Assembly (NCBI RefSeq): GCF_023856365.1
Contig: NC_064537.1
Span: forward strand, 10,603,072-10,667,071
Source: Brienomyrus brachyistius
Lineage: Eukaryota > Chordata > Actinopteri > Osteoglossiformes > Mormyridae
Direction of reading: 5' to 3'
DNA: 64,000 nucleotides
The position numbers were made by a program, and so were the translations under genes. The notes below the pieces were generated by a model, which had not been told where the DNA came from, made no database searches, and saw only the letters and a list, made by a program, of their open reading frames with translations. Shown piece by piece: positions 29,371 through 44,670 of this stretch (positions are counted from its first letter, which is position 1; each line of letters opens with the position of its first letter).

Positions 29371-30606
29371 AATCTGGGCTGACATTAAGCATCAGGTGAG
29401 CCCTCTGCCAACTGTCAGTGAACATTAAAAAAACTCATAAAAATCATGTGCTACCCCCACATCCTTATTGCCACAGTGCTCGAATACTTTCCTGCTGTTT
29501 TAGCACGTGTAACAAATATTGACACATATTACAGTGATGAAGGAAATGAAGCTATAAAACAATGACAAACAGAACCTATCAATACATTCTACAGTGCAGT
29601 GTTTTTTAAAAAAAGCATAACATAGAATTAATAAACAACTATTTGAAGAATAAGATTCATCATATAATCTTCCAAATTCTCTAAGTCTCACATCCATCAT
29701 AACAAACAGTTTATACAGTGATTTCAAATGCATCTGTTTTTTTTAACATGGCAATTATTGTTGAAAGCACATTTCCCCTCCTTGTAGCTAATAATGCTTG
29801 TTGCTTATTGCTTGTTGACTTTCCAGGAGACACATTCAGTAACAGGGGGGCCTGGAGCCTGTTTTGGTATCTAGAGGCACGTGGCACTGATCCCAGTCCA
29901 TCACAGCGCACAGGCACAATGACAAATGATCACACATTGCAAGCAGTTTAGAGACACCGGATTGCCTGACCACATGTTTTTGGGTTGCAGGAGGAAACCC
30001 ATCCAGACAAGGGTGTAGGGGAGAGTGCAGTCCCCCGAATCTTTTCTTACCATTCAGACATGTAGCCAATTAGAATGTGCTTCAGCATCCGACTGGTGAA
30101 ATCTAAGGAGGGGGACCAGCCCCCCCGATGAACTCTTTACCACTCAAATACCATTTAGACACAGTCAATACTCATTAAACCAGATGTAACAAATGTCTGT
30201 GCTCCCCAACAGTACTTCTTATGCTGTGTTCCACAAATGTTCTCTTCCACGGGGATCAATAAAAGTATCAATCATTATTATTATCATTTTTTTGTATGTG
30301 GCAGTGATTTGTGCACAGCACAGGTGTCTTCGAAGCAGGATGAGCTGCAAATTGAGACCTGTCATGAAACACGGTGTGAATGCTTGAGCGCTTTGGGCCA
30401 AACAGGGCCTCGGATTTGCCAGATGGTCACGAGGAACTGACTTGGAGGAGATGTCATCCTAAAAGGGAAGCAGAAGTGGACAAGGACACATGGGTCACTG
30501 CATGTGCATTCGTCAACATGGCAAGAAGAACTGGCAGAGGGAGCAAAGGATCAAAATACACAGAACGCTTCACACTACATAGACTGAAGGGAATTTTTCA
30601 GTAGAC

Positions 30607-30895
30607 CAGTGTTTCCCAATCTGGTCCTCAGGGACCCACAGACAGTCCACATTTTTGCTCCCTCCCAGGTCCCAGTAAGAGCTAGGAGAGAGCAAAAACA
30701 TGGACAATCTGGCAGGGAGCTTGGAGGGAGCAAAAACATGGATGGTCTGGCAGGGAACTGGGAGGGAGCAAAAACATGGACAGTCTGGCAGGGAACTGGG
30801 AGGGAGCAAAAACATGGATGGTCTGGCAGGGAGCTGGGAGGGAGCAAAAACATGGACTGACTGTGGGTCCCTGAGGACCGGATTGGGAAACACTG
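30607..30895. mobile_element. hAT-type MITE with 8-bp target duplication
   Basis: The terminal inverted repeats are long. The left arm begins CAGTGTTTCCCAATCTGGTC and the right arm ends in its reverse complement (GGATTGGGAAACACTG). The flanks carry an 8-bp target duplication, CAGTAGAC (30599-30606) and CAGTAAAC (30896-30903), with one mismatch. The interior (30683-30855) is a tandem repeat of the arm-derived motif GGGAGCAAAAACATGGA, about five copies. It encodes nothing. Confidence 0.85.
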
Positions 30896-32159
30896 CAGTA
30901 AACTATGGTAGCCAGGTTTCTACAAATAAATTACTATTAACACATATTGTTCAAGGTCAATGAACTGTGTGGCAGTGAGGGTGGGGTGTTATGATTTAGT
31001 GGGTTGTTTCGCACCAGTTTACAACAAATATAAGTATGTGCAATAACCAGCTGCCTTGAGTCTTACCAGTGGGTGTTACCTCAACTCCATGGGATCCATT
31101 ATGGATTTATCTGGTACAAATTAATTTACTTTGCCCCAGGGTGCAGCAAGAGAGTTCCACCAAGCGCTTGAATTTACAGCATTCTGAGTACAAAAAACAT
31201 TTTTTTGGTTTTCACCAGAAGTTTTCAGGTTCAAAGCTAGGATAGTCTCCAAACCTAGAATGAACTGATACTGTCTGTCCTCTATTCGTTTTACAGCGTA
31301 AGAGGGCTTTAGAGGGATACTTGTCAAAGCTGTAGTGTGAGACTTGTATAGTGCTGTAAATACTAGTTTGGGAGAAGATATGTGCGTGTCTGGGAGATGG
31401 ACGCAGCTGCCGTCTTTGCCTGTAAACGAGTTCACCTGCATAGCAGGTGCCGAGTTTGGAATCTTGGAGCGTAACACAAACACACATATGGTAGCAGTCT
31501 GTGGCTCGATGCCAGGTGGCGGTGACCTGGATTTGTGGTATAAAACTTGTGTCAATGACACAATGATGGAAGAGACCCAGCTTGGTGGTTAAGGTTCTGT
31601 TTTTACTTTCTGTGTTTTGTGTCTCCCGTCCTGTTGCGTTTTTCACGCCTCCTTGTCCCTTTTACCCTATACGTGCATGATGGAAAACAGACTATGTGAG
31701 TACTTGACCAGCACCCTTTATCCGCCATGCATGTTACGTAAAGCCCCCCCCCCCTTTTGGATGCTTTGAGCCCTATGGAGGTGGTCCTGTTGGGGCTTGT
31801 TGAGCCTGGGGATCCTTTGAGGTCCTACCTACCTCCTAGTTCCCAGCCAGCACAGGCACACGCAGAGCTACCCGAACCACAAAAATCCAGCCTGTATGAT
31901 GTGGGCCAATCAGCCACGTAGGTAGGATCTAACTTAGTATCAACAATGGTAAATACCTACAACTATGTCCTTACTCCAGGTATGCATTGACGAGCAATAA
32001 CTTGAAGGTGTAAGCTCAATGTTAAATTGTGAACCGGTGTTAATAATGCAATATGGTGAATAACTGGGTGAGTGTTGTAGTCCTTTGCTAGGGTGACGAT
32101 TGTACAAAGTTGTATGTTAATATTATTACATTTCCTGTCAAGTCTCTTTACAGTAATTT

Positions 32160-32385
32160 ACAGGATGTGACTCAGTGGGCTAAGCCTGTGTACCTGTGTC
32201 AAAAGGTCACCAGTTCGAACCCCGTCTCGCCACGTTTGCGGGTCCTTCAGCAAGGCCCTTGACCCCCAGCTCCCTGGGCGCCACTACGGGTGGCTGCCCT
32301 TTGCAGACAACTTACTCCACAAAGAGCTAGTTGGGGATGCATAAAGACAATTTCCCCACATGAATCAATAAATTTTTATTAATGT
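32160..32385 (+). mobile_element. tRNA-derived SINE, plus orientation
   Basis: The head has RNA polymerase III promoter-like boxes: A box in GACTCAGTGGGCTAAGCC and B box in AGTTCGAACCC. The body (CTTGACCCCCAGCTCCCTGG) and the end (AAAGACAATTTCCCC then ATCAATAAA) match the copy at 53403-53633 in the opposite orientation, so this is a repeat family and not a tRNA gene. Confidence 0.85.
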
Positions 32386-32748
32386 TTTTCCCTACTCCTT
32401 GATATTTCTTGTTGACAGGAACAACATGCGTTGTGTCCTCATGAAGCCAGATCATGTGTGTAAAGGTTACATCAATAGCCAGATGTGGTACATTCACCTT
32501 TCAGGCATCCTGATGTGGGGTTTTGATTAATGACTTTGACAACGGAACAATACACAAGAACTGCAAATGCATAATTATTCCTCAGCAACTGAACGGTAAT
32601 TTGAAATATCGCAAATGTGTCGTTACATGTTTGAAATGCCGTAAGAGTTATGGGAAAGTAAAAGACGCGGGTGGGGTGTGCTTTAGCCTCACATTGCATG
32701 CATGTGCATATGTACTGCAGCGTGCATTTACAGGGGTGTGGAGGGAGG

Positions 32749-33544
32749 ATTTATAGACTTTGCAGTTGGGACCAGACACGCATCATGTGGATTACATCCT
32801 GACAACACAGTCAGGTAAGATTACACTAGTGTATTCTTTTGCCTGGAGTTGTGTATCTTAGTATTAGTGACAACACAATTGATATTTGTTGTTAATTAAA
32901 CTGTCAGCATGTATTACATATTACACTACATGATTTTTGGTTAAACTGTTCTCTGTGAACCTTACATACGTTTGAATATAAAAAGCACTAGGTAGATTCT
33001 GGCACTAGTGGGTACATCTTTTTCCACCCTTTTGTCTTTGAACTATAAATCCAGTGCAGGGTCATGCTTGGGGGGGGGGGGGTACTGGAGCCAGTGTGGG
33101 GCACAAAGCATGGGTACACCTTGGACGGGCCAGTATCCACTTCTTTATCTGTTAATTTGGGATGATGTGGGTGATGGATCAAAGGCCCAATACTGTTATT
33201 ATAATGTGCCGTTTCTTTACTGATATTAAACATAACCCAGACTAATTCAGGCCTTAGTTTTGCTTTCTAAATACAGCATGATGGCTGGATGGCAGGAGGC
33301 AGCGGCATTGCTCAGCAGTGTCGCCTCCTTGCGGGACCAGCTGGAAAGCTTGTGCTCTGTGGTGATTTTCTGCAGCCTTCAGGCAGCAAAAAGTGACAAA
33401 CAGGAGCCTCAGGTTGGACTCGTTATGCTTCTCATATGCTGGCCTTTGTTTCCCTCCTCGGTGAGAGTACACCTGACACACACCCCGTCTGTTTCCACTC
33501 CTTGCATGACCATCCCTCTAGATTTTAAACTTTATTCATCATAG
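32749..33544 (+). CDS. Candidate small spliced gene, unknown
   Basis: I do not recognise it. A TTTATAG box at about 32,750 is followed by a possible leader exon ending at 32814 with a strong donor (CAG|GTAAGA). A TTTCTAAATACAG acceptor then begins an exon at 33277 whose second base opens ATG ATG. The first 45 codons (to 33412, then CAG|GTTGG) read MMAGWQEAAALL, SLRDQLESL, CSLQAAKSDKQEPQ: helical, not repeat-like. Without splicing the frame runs on to 33544. The leader contains a five-codon upstream ORF. No domain, signal peptide or downstream exon was identified, so it may be a lineage-specific gene, a lncRNA or chance. Confidence 0.3.
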
Positions 33545-35930
33545 GTTCGGTACAATGGCAGCAGTGATCCTTATGATTATAAATATTTATTGTTCTGAAT
33601 AATGGTTCAAGAAAGTCAACCTAAACTTGCAAATCACTAGGTTACAATTGATCTTAGGACATTAATACAAAGGGTGTAATAACAAAAGACCTTTAAGATC
33701 TCTTCTATGTTCACGCACAAAGACAGACTGATCTATACTCCCAGTTCAGGCACCCCATCCAGTGGCTACCAGCCATTGCTCAGAAACATCCAGCAGACGC
33801 ATCCAGTTGTGTGACCTCTTCCTTGTCTGAAGCACACACTGTACTTAGGGCTGTCAGTCAGGTTTGCTTGGGCGCCATCTTCAGGCTGGAGGACAGTAAG
33901 AAGCGATCATTCAGAGGATTCTCTGAGCAAGACTGGCCATGAAACAAATCAGGTAAAAGCTGACAGACTTTTTTGTCCTGCGGTAAAGGAGAGATAAAGT
34001 ATACAGTGGGTTCGCCAATTAAAAAGTAAGTACAGGGTAAGAATGACAGACTGCAATGGAAAGCTGAGCGTGTGAGAGAAATGTGAAGGAGCAGGGAGAT
34101 GACAAATCTGTTTGCTCACGTTATCTGAACTTCCTAGATGCTGGATTTTGATATGAGCAATATTATTTTCATTATCCTATTTTTTCACATTAACTATCAC
34201 CGCAGATACAATATGAATTAACCATGCTTTAATCCTGATTATTTGTTTATATACTACGGGAAAACAATGATGAACCAAGAACACAACGCAGTTCCAAACC
34301 ACCCTAGCGAAGTTGATACAGGCAGCAATGAGTAGATCTAAATTTAATAATTCACTTAGTTATGCCATTTCTGCAAAAGTGCTAAACTTGAATTTTTTAT
34401 GAGTTCGCTCCAGTTAACTGTTGCTCTTTTACTGTACAGTTCCACAATTATTTGGAAAAAAACACTGACATGTAAATTATAATAATCCCATAGGTTAAAA
34501 AAAATGCCTATGTTATTAGCTATGAAACTAGTGCAACTTCAATCTATTGTTGTCAGGCTATAATGGAGAAACTCATGATAGTCACATTTAATGTTATAAT
34601 GTTAAAATAAATGTTATAATTCAAGGTAAATTCATGCAACATCTCCAGATATATTAAGGCCAGACTGTTGCTTTATGTGCAACCTTTTGCAGTGAACCAT
34701 TAAATTTGATTCTCAGCTGTGTATCTAGATTGTTATTCTCTGGTTCAATTGTTTCAGATGTTTTTAAAACTCCTTTATGTCCATCAGTCTTTCAATCACC
34801 TATGGTGACCTCTGGTGCAGGGGGCCAGAAGTCGATCCCATCGATACATCCGTGGATAGGATTCCAGTCTAGTACAGAGCAATATATGGTACAAGTCTCC
34901 GAAATATTCTTCTGATGGTAGATGAAATTCAGTGATATAGAGAATTTCCCTGTGAATAAATACATAGATCGCATAGACCTCACCCTAAATGTGCAAGATT
35001 TAACAGAAATCACAAATATTAAAATCAAAGAAACATGCCCTGTTATATAACAATACAGAAACATAGCAAACTCAGCTTTGACGGAATTGTTGGCATTTGT
35101 TTTCATCTGCGATTAAAGATTCAAATCACAGACCTCATAGTTTTACAAGTGCAATAATATTTTTACGAGCAACGTCTTTACGCAGCCCAACTTTATATGG
35201 TCCTGCTGAACCTGTGAAATATTATGAGAATCATTTGGCTTCAAATTATTTTATTTCCAGAAGCTGATTAAATACGGGATGATTGTTATTATAAACTGCT
35301 GAAAAATGTCTGAAGTGCTTCAAAACCTTTGCAGCTGCATAAGTAGAATAATGGATATCAGCGAGAACTCTGCATCTCACAAGACAACGGTTCACATTTT
35401 AATTAAGATGAACATGCCCGGTACAAAAAATGCTAGTTCAGTGGGGCACTGAGATCTTCATTTGTGGTTTTTTTTTATTATATTTTAAGCGGTAACCTTA
35501 CAAAGTATGTATCGCATATGAATATCACATTAATAGTTTACCGTGGGAATACATAGCAGTGTGGACAAAGCTAATAACCAAAAACAGCGTTACATAATTA
35601 TGTTGACTTGCTTAATGACGCTTATATATAGCTTTCAACTTTAAAAGAAAAAAATGTTTAAACTTAATGAATTCAAGGAACCTGTCATTTTACAACAGAA
35701 GCAAGCTTGCGAAAAGAGTGGAAATTAATAAATGTTATGAATTTTGTGTGGGGCAGCATCTAATGTACCGTACAGATCTATGAAATATATTTCTTGTTTT
35801 CTCTCTGTTAATAGCTGCATGAAGTAAGATGACCCCGTACCATACTATACTCGGCATTTCATTTATAGGAAAAGCTATGTCGTTAGTTCTACTTCCGAGC
35901 GGGTAAGTTAAGGCCCACCTACTATTTCGA
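33545..35930. other. AT-rich intergenic DNA, nothing recognised
   Basis: About 2.4 kb of AT-rich sequence between the candidate gene and the ddx39a promoter. No ORF, RNA gene or clear transposon terminus was found. Confidence 0.6.
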
Positions 35931-35934
35931 CGTT

Positions 35935-36113
35935 GTTTTTTGATTGGCATGTCAAAGAACCATTCACAATAAGGATAATGAAGAGTGGCCTCCACATTAG
36001 CCAATGGAAGGAGTAGATATTTCAAGGTGGCAGCCCCGGAAACTAGTATAAACTTGAGGCCTGCCCATGTGGGTTGTAGCATTGTCGGAGCGGATTTGAA
36101 TCGTCACTGGAAG
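35935..36113 (+). promoter_or_regulatory. ddx39a: ddx39a promoter and leader exon
   Basis: Two CCAAT-type motifs (ATTGG at about 35,943 and CCAATGG at 36,001) precede a TATA-like GTATAAAC at about 36,046. A leader exon ends at 36113 with GGAAG|GTAAGG. The next acceptor in phase is at 37289, one base before the ddx39a ATG, so the leader is non-coding. The exact start of transcription is not visible. Confidence 0.65.
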
Positions 36114-37289
36114 GTAAGGGCAATCAAATGAAAGATATGTACTAGACTGAAGCAAAGTTACTATTTACTTATAGACTTATTGTAAATGATATAATTATTC
36201 GTTATAAAGTGAAGATTTTTATTGTGTCGATTGTGTGCAATTTAGGATATCGTGCGTTTTAAACGGAAAGCGGGGTTTGGCTAATATGCTAAATGCTATG
36301 TTCATAGAATGGTTATCCGGGTCTTATTCGATCCAATCCTTAAACCTACAAATTATAGTTTAGTGGTATGTACTTTCCACTGCCAAACGGTTTGAACTAC
36401 TGCAGTAAAAAATATAGATTTGTGTGATAGATTGTAATATTTAACATTATAATGCGCAGCCGAACTTTGAATTAACTGACGTAGGATCTTTTGTTTGTAT
36501 GGGTAGGCTAACGCTTACGCCAGCCAGCATGGTCACAAGTGTCACAGCTTGAACCTTAGAGGGTAGTCTATTTTCCATTATTTGGTCAAATCGGCTGTCA
36601 TATTAACATGGAAGCTGTGGAAGCGTTGTCGAATTTTCTCATAGAATATCCCGGCGGCTGCTAATGTGTGAAGTTGCCTTTTCCGCCAAGACTGGCCGGA
36701 TTATGGCCTAGTTTCCTTGCCTACCGGTGCCTGGAGTCCGCTTCTCGTGACGATCTAACCGGAATGGCACATCCTTACAAAGCCTTTCCTCGAGGCGATA
36801 GGGGTCTTTACAGTTCAGTTCTAATTTTGGCGATTCAATTATTTTAATCTACATTTGTTTCCACCCTAACAGCATAATTTAACTAATGTCATTAGCTATA
36901 CTGCGTTCTTTTTGCCTGTGCTCAACTAGCACGTATTACTCTATCCTGCCGGGGCATTTTGCTATCAGTAGCCTATTAGACGCTTCATTAAAGCATTAGT
37001 AAATTATAATAAAGATGTGCCGGTTTGGGAGTGGAATTCCACGTAAGCCGTCCGACATGTTTACGCACACAATGAATATCTGAATTCGTATCCCTGCCAT
37101 TCGTGACTCAACCATTGTGTGTTTTTATAGTGCTGACATTTGAAATATTATGGCATGTTTACATTTGCTGGTTTAAAGAAGCAAGTAGGCGTTTACAGTG
37201 CTTAATGTACCGATGTGCAACTAATTCTTCCGATAATTATATGCCATGTGAGGGAGAAGTTGATTGATGACAGCGTTGTCCCCAATAGC

Positions 37290-41791
<4,502 letters not shown>

Positions 41792-42032
41792 ATTCTCCGG
41801 ATCAGCGGAGTTCCTTCCCCCCCACCCTACTTTTTATTTTGTGTTTCGTTTTAATATGGAGGGTAGGTGGTGGTGTTGAAGGTGCTAAACCTTTATTTTA
41901 ATGCCCCCCCCCCCCCCAAACTCCTGATCATTACTCTGGCAAATGTAACTTGTTTATTGTATTGCTGGGGGTGTCCAGCTTTTAATTTTCTTTAATTGTG
42001 GTTTTTTTTTGTTTTGTTTTTTGGTTAAAGAA

Positions 42033-42038
42033 ATTAAA
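42033..42038 (+). terminator. ddx39a poly(A) signal, ATTAAA
   Basis: ATTAAA lies 242 bases after the stop codon, followed closely by a T/TG-containing stretch (CAGTATTTGTTGC). It is the common single-base variant of AATAAA. The 3' UTR also holds a 14-base C run at 41904-41917. Confidence 0.7.
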
Positions 42039-42059
42039 ACTTTTTATACAATGTCAGTA

Positions 42060-44281
42060 TTTGTTGCATGAGCTTCTTCACACGAGGGGGGAGGGGGGGC
42101 CCGTGTATTAACGTCACGGTTTTAATTTGCTCCCCAGCTGATGTGTGGTGACTATGCTTTGGGTTCTTATGGGACTTTCCAATATTCTGAGTTGAATGGT
42201 AAGAAATGCGCCCTTAAGTCCACAGTGAATAGTGAAGGTCAGGTTGTGCGTTCGGTGTCAGCCCTGGACAGGAGATGACTTGAGTAAAATGAGGTGCTGG
42301 GAAAGCTTGTCCGAACTAGTGGAATTTTCACTTGAAATGGGAGTTGGCACAGGCTGTCGGCAGAGGGTATTGAGGTACCTTCGGCTGGGTTTTCCCTTGG
42401 GACCAGAGCCCAGTTCTGTCAGTGTGAATTATGGCATGGGTTGGGGGGGGGGGGTTAGGGTGACATTTGACACCCTCTCATACCCCTGCTTAAATCTGAG
42501 TATGATTTCTGTACCTAAACTTCTGCTGAGAAGAGGCACCATTTTCTTTGTAAATCTTCTGATGTGCATTACTGTGGCAGATGTGATGCTGGGCTCATTG
42601 TGGACAGTGGCCCTGACACCGAACACACCGAATAAGGGTTTAACCAGCTTGTATATGAATGGGTGGCATTCGAGAGCTTTTCAGGAAGGTAATTTTAAAC
42701 TCCATGCTATATTGATGGACTTACAAAAAACATTGAACAATCAGTTTGAGCGGTTTTTAATTTATGCAGTGTGGCCTGTGATCGGCTACAAAATGGTTGA
42801 AGTACAGATGGGGGAATTGCATCTAATTGCATGTAGTTTTAAATGATCTACAGAGAGGCTAACAAAGCTTAGCTGCCCAAAAGGTTGCAGGGACGCACAT
42901 AATTGCACATGGATTGCATATTAGTGCAAAGGTCGTATTGCGCAGATGGCTGCCGCCTGCGATGGAGACGGTATAAACACGGAAAAACATTTGTCAGATG
43001 CCAGTTAAATGTGCTAGAAAGTGCTTCCGAACGAAGCAATTTTTGCTGCATAAAGTAGCAATTTTTTCCCCCTAAAGCTTTTAAAGATCAATAAAATTAT
43101 AAGACACCAAAAATCAATGCCCAAAACATGAAATTTTAAACTTCCAGGTGGAAAAATGCAGCCATTTAAAAGAATAATGTATGTGAAACTGTTAAAAACA
43201 GGTGCCCCCGAATAAAGCCAAACACTGATCAGGAGCAATCCCTCACAGTCTATTCCATGTACATCTGGATGTTCTACATCCAGAGAATCCAGGTCTGGAC
43301 CCTACACCCCTCCCCTCATTACACAATAATACCAAGAATGGTCCGACCCACCCAGCAGTATCAAGCTATGCCCCTCCCTCCCCAGTTTGGCTTGGCTTTT
43401 ATAGCTCAGTGGAATCTTGGCTCTCCCAGAACAGAAATTATTGAGGCCTGGCGCCTTGGCCGAGGGGTAACGATCCAAGCATCCAAGTTTGGCTTTGAGC
43501 TCACTGCCCCGTAATTGGTAAACGTTTCTCAGCTTGTATCCAGCAGGCCAAAGGCTGTGGGCATACCATATGGAGACCAATGTAACACTAGAGATTCACA
43601 TACCATCAGGCCTGATTCCTGTCCTGGGTACCAGCAATGGTTTCTCTCCAAAACCAACAAACTCTGTCTGGATGTGCTCTGTCATCCAACTTTTCTGCTC
43701 GGCAGAGCTTGATTTCAAGTTGATGCGAAACGTAAATAGTGCAAGAATAAACATTTCAGTCAGTGAGTGGCAGCGTTTCCCTCAATTTTTCTGATTTTTC
43801 AGCCCGTTCAGGCTTGTCAGTTTGTGCTTTCAATCAGCGTTTTCCCTAGTCTATTAACAGTGGAAGGCCCTAATGCCCAGGTCAGTCTTCAGTTCACCTC
43901 ATTCATACAGATCAAGTTCAGCCATGTGAGCTGTTGTCAACCTTACGGACTCCCAGAAAATGTTCCAGGTCATGTCTAATCAACGTTTGGACCAAGATGG
44001 TCCTCAGATCTGACAATCAATACATCTGCTAATCCAGTTGACTTTGGGATGATCACAACGAGCCGGTTTTGTCCAGGCGCGACAAAAGGGTCTTATCCGT
44101 CTCTTCCGTCGAATGAGTTGCCATTTCCACAAACGATTCATGGCGGACCTACGGAAATGTTTTCTACAACGAAGTCAACCGTCTCAGTCGTGAGATGGTT
44201 CTAAGGGGGGAGGGACCACCACACCTGGCCCCCATTCTGCAGAAACGGTCCGACTATACCTACTCTAGCCTGTGGGTGGCG
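42060..44281. other. Convergent intergenic region
   Basis: This lies between the 3' ends of ddx39a and the ccn1-like gene. A 204-codon plus-strand ORF (42232-42846) lacks any recognisable domain and contains a G homopolymer. The ccn1-like 3' UTR must extend into the right part, but I found no clear AATAAA on the minus strand. Confidence 0.55.
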
Positions 44282-44635
44282 CTAGTCGGTGAAGTTGTGC
44301 ATGTCCCCTTGCAGCCAGTGCCGTGGCACCATGGCGGCCTCGTTCAGCGGCTCGCACGGCACGCCGCACTTGCAGGAGCGCACGAACATGACCGCCTTCT
44401 GGAAGCGCTCGCCGTCGGGGCACACAAAGAGAACGGCGGCGGTGCGTGAGCGCCGTGGGGTGCAGCAGTGGCCATCCGCGCACGTGCCACAGTAGTTGGG
44501 TTGGTAGAGACGGGCACTACGGCAACCGGCGTACGACAGACGCAGCGGCTCCGGCGGTTTGTGTGTGCGGGAACACTTCCTCCCTTTCTGCAAATAGAGG
44601 AGGAGGAGGAAGAAAGGGGGGAAAGGTCATTCAGG

Positions 44636-44670
<35 letters not shown>

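Larger units (their letters stand above)
28000..32700. other. Intergenic, mostly repeats and AT-rich DNA
   Basis: Apart from the LINE-type tail (29160), hAT MITE (30607) and SINE (32160), I see no supported gene. ORFs of 80-146 codons at 31,121-31,646 occur on both strands over the same bases without splice signals or recognisable domains. Confidence 0.55.

Noticed and set aside
31121..31646. Overlapping ORFs of up to 146 codons on both strands
   Set aside because: Neither strand shows splice signals, a domain or codon-like composition, and both cover the same bases.
32160..32235. tRNA gene
   Set aside because: It has A- and B-box-like motifs but continues into a SINE body shared with 53403-53633, and no cloverleaf forms.
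42232..42846. 204-codon plus-strand ORF downstream of ddx39a
   Set aside because: It does not begin at an ATG, spans a G homopolymer, shows no domain, and lies in the intergenic tail-to-tail region.
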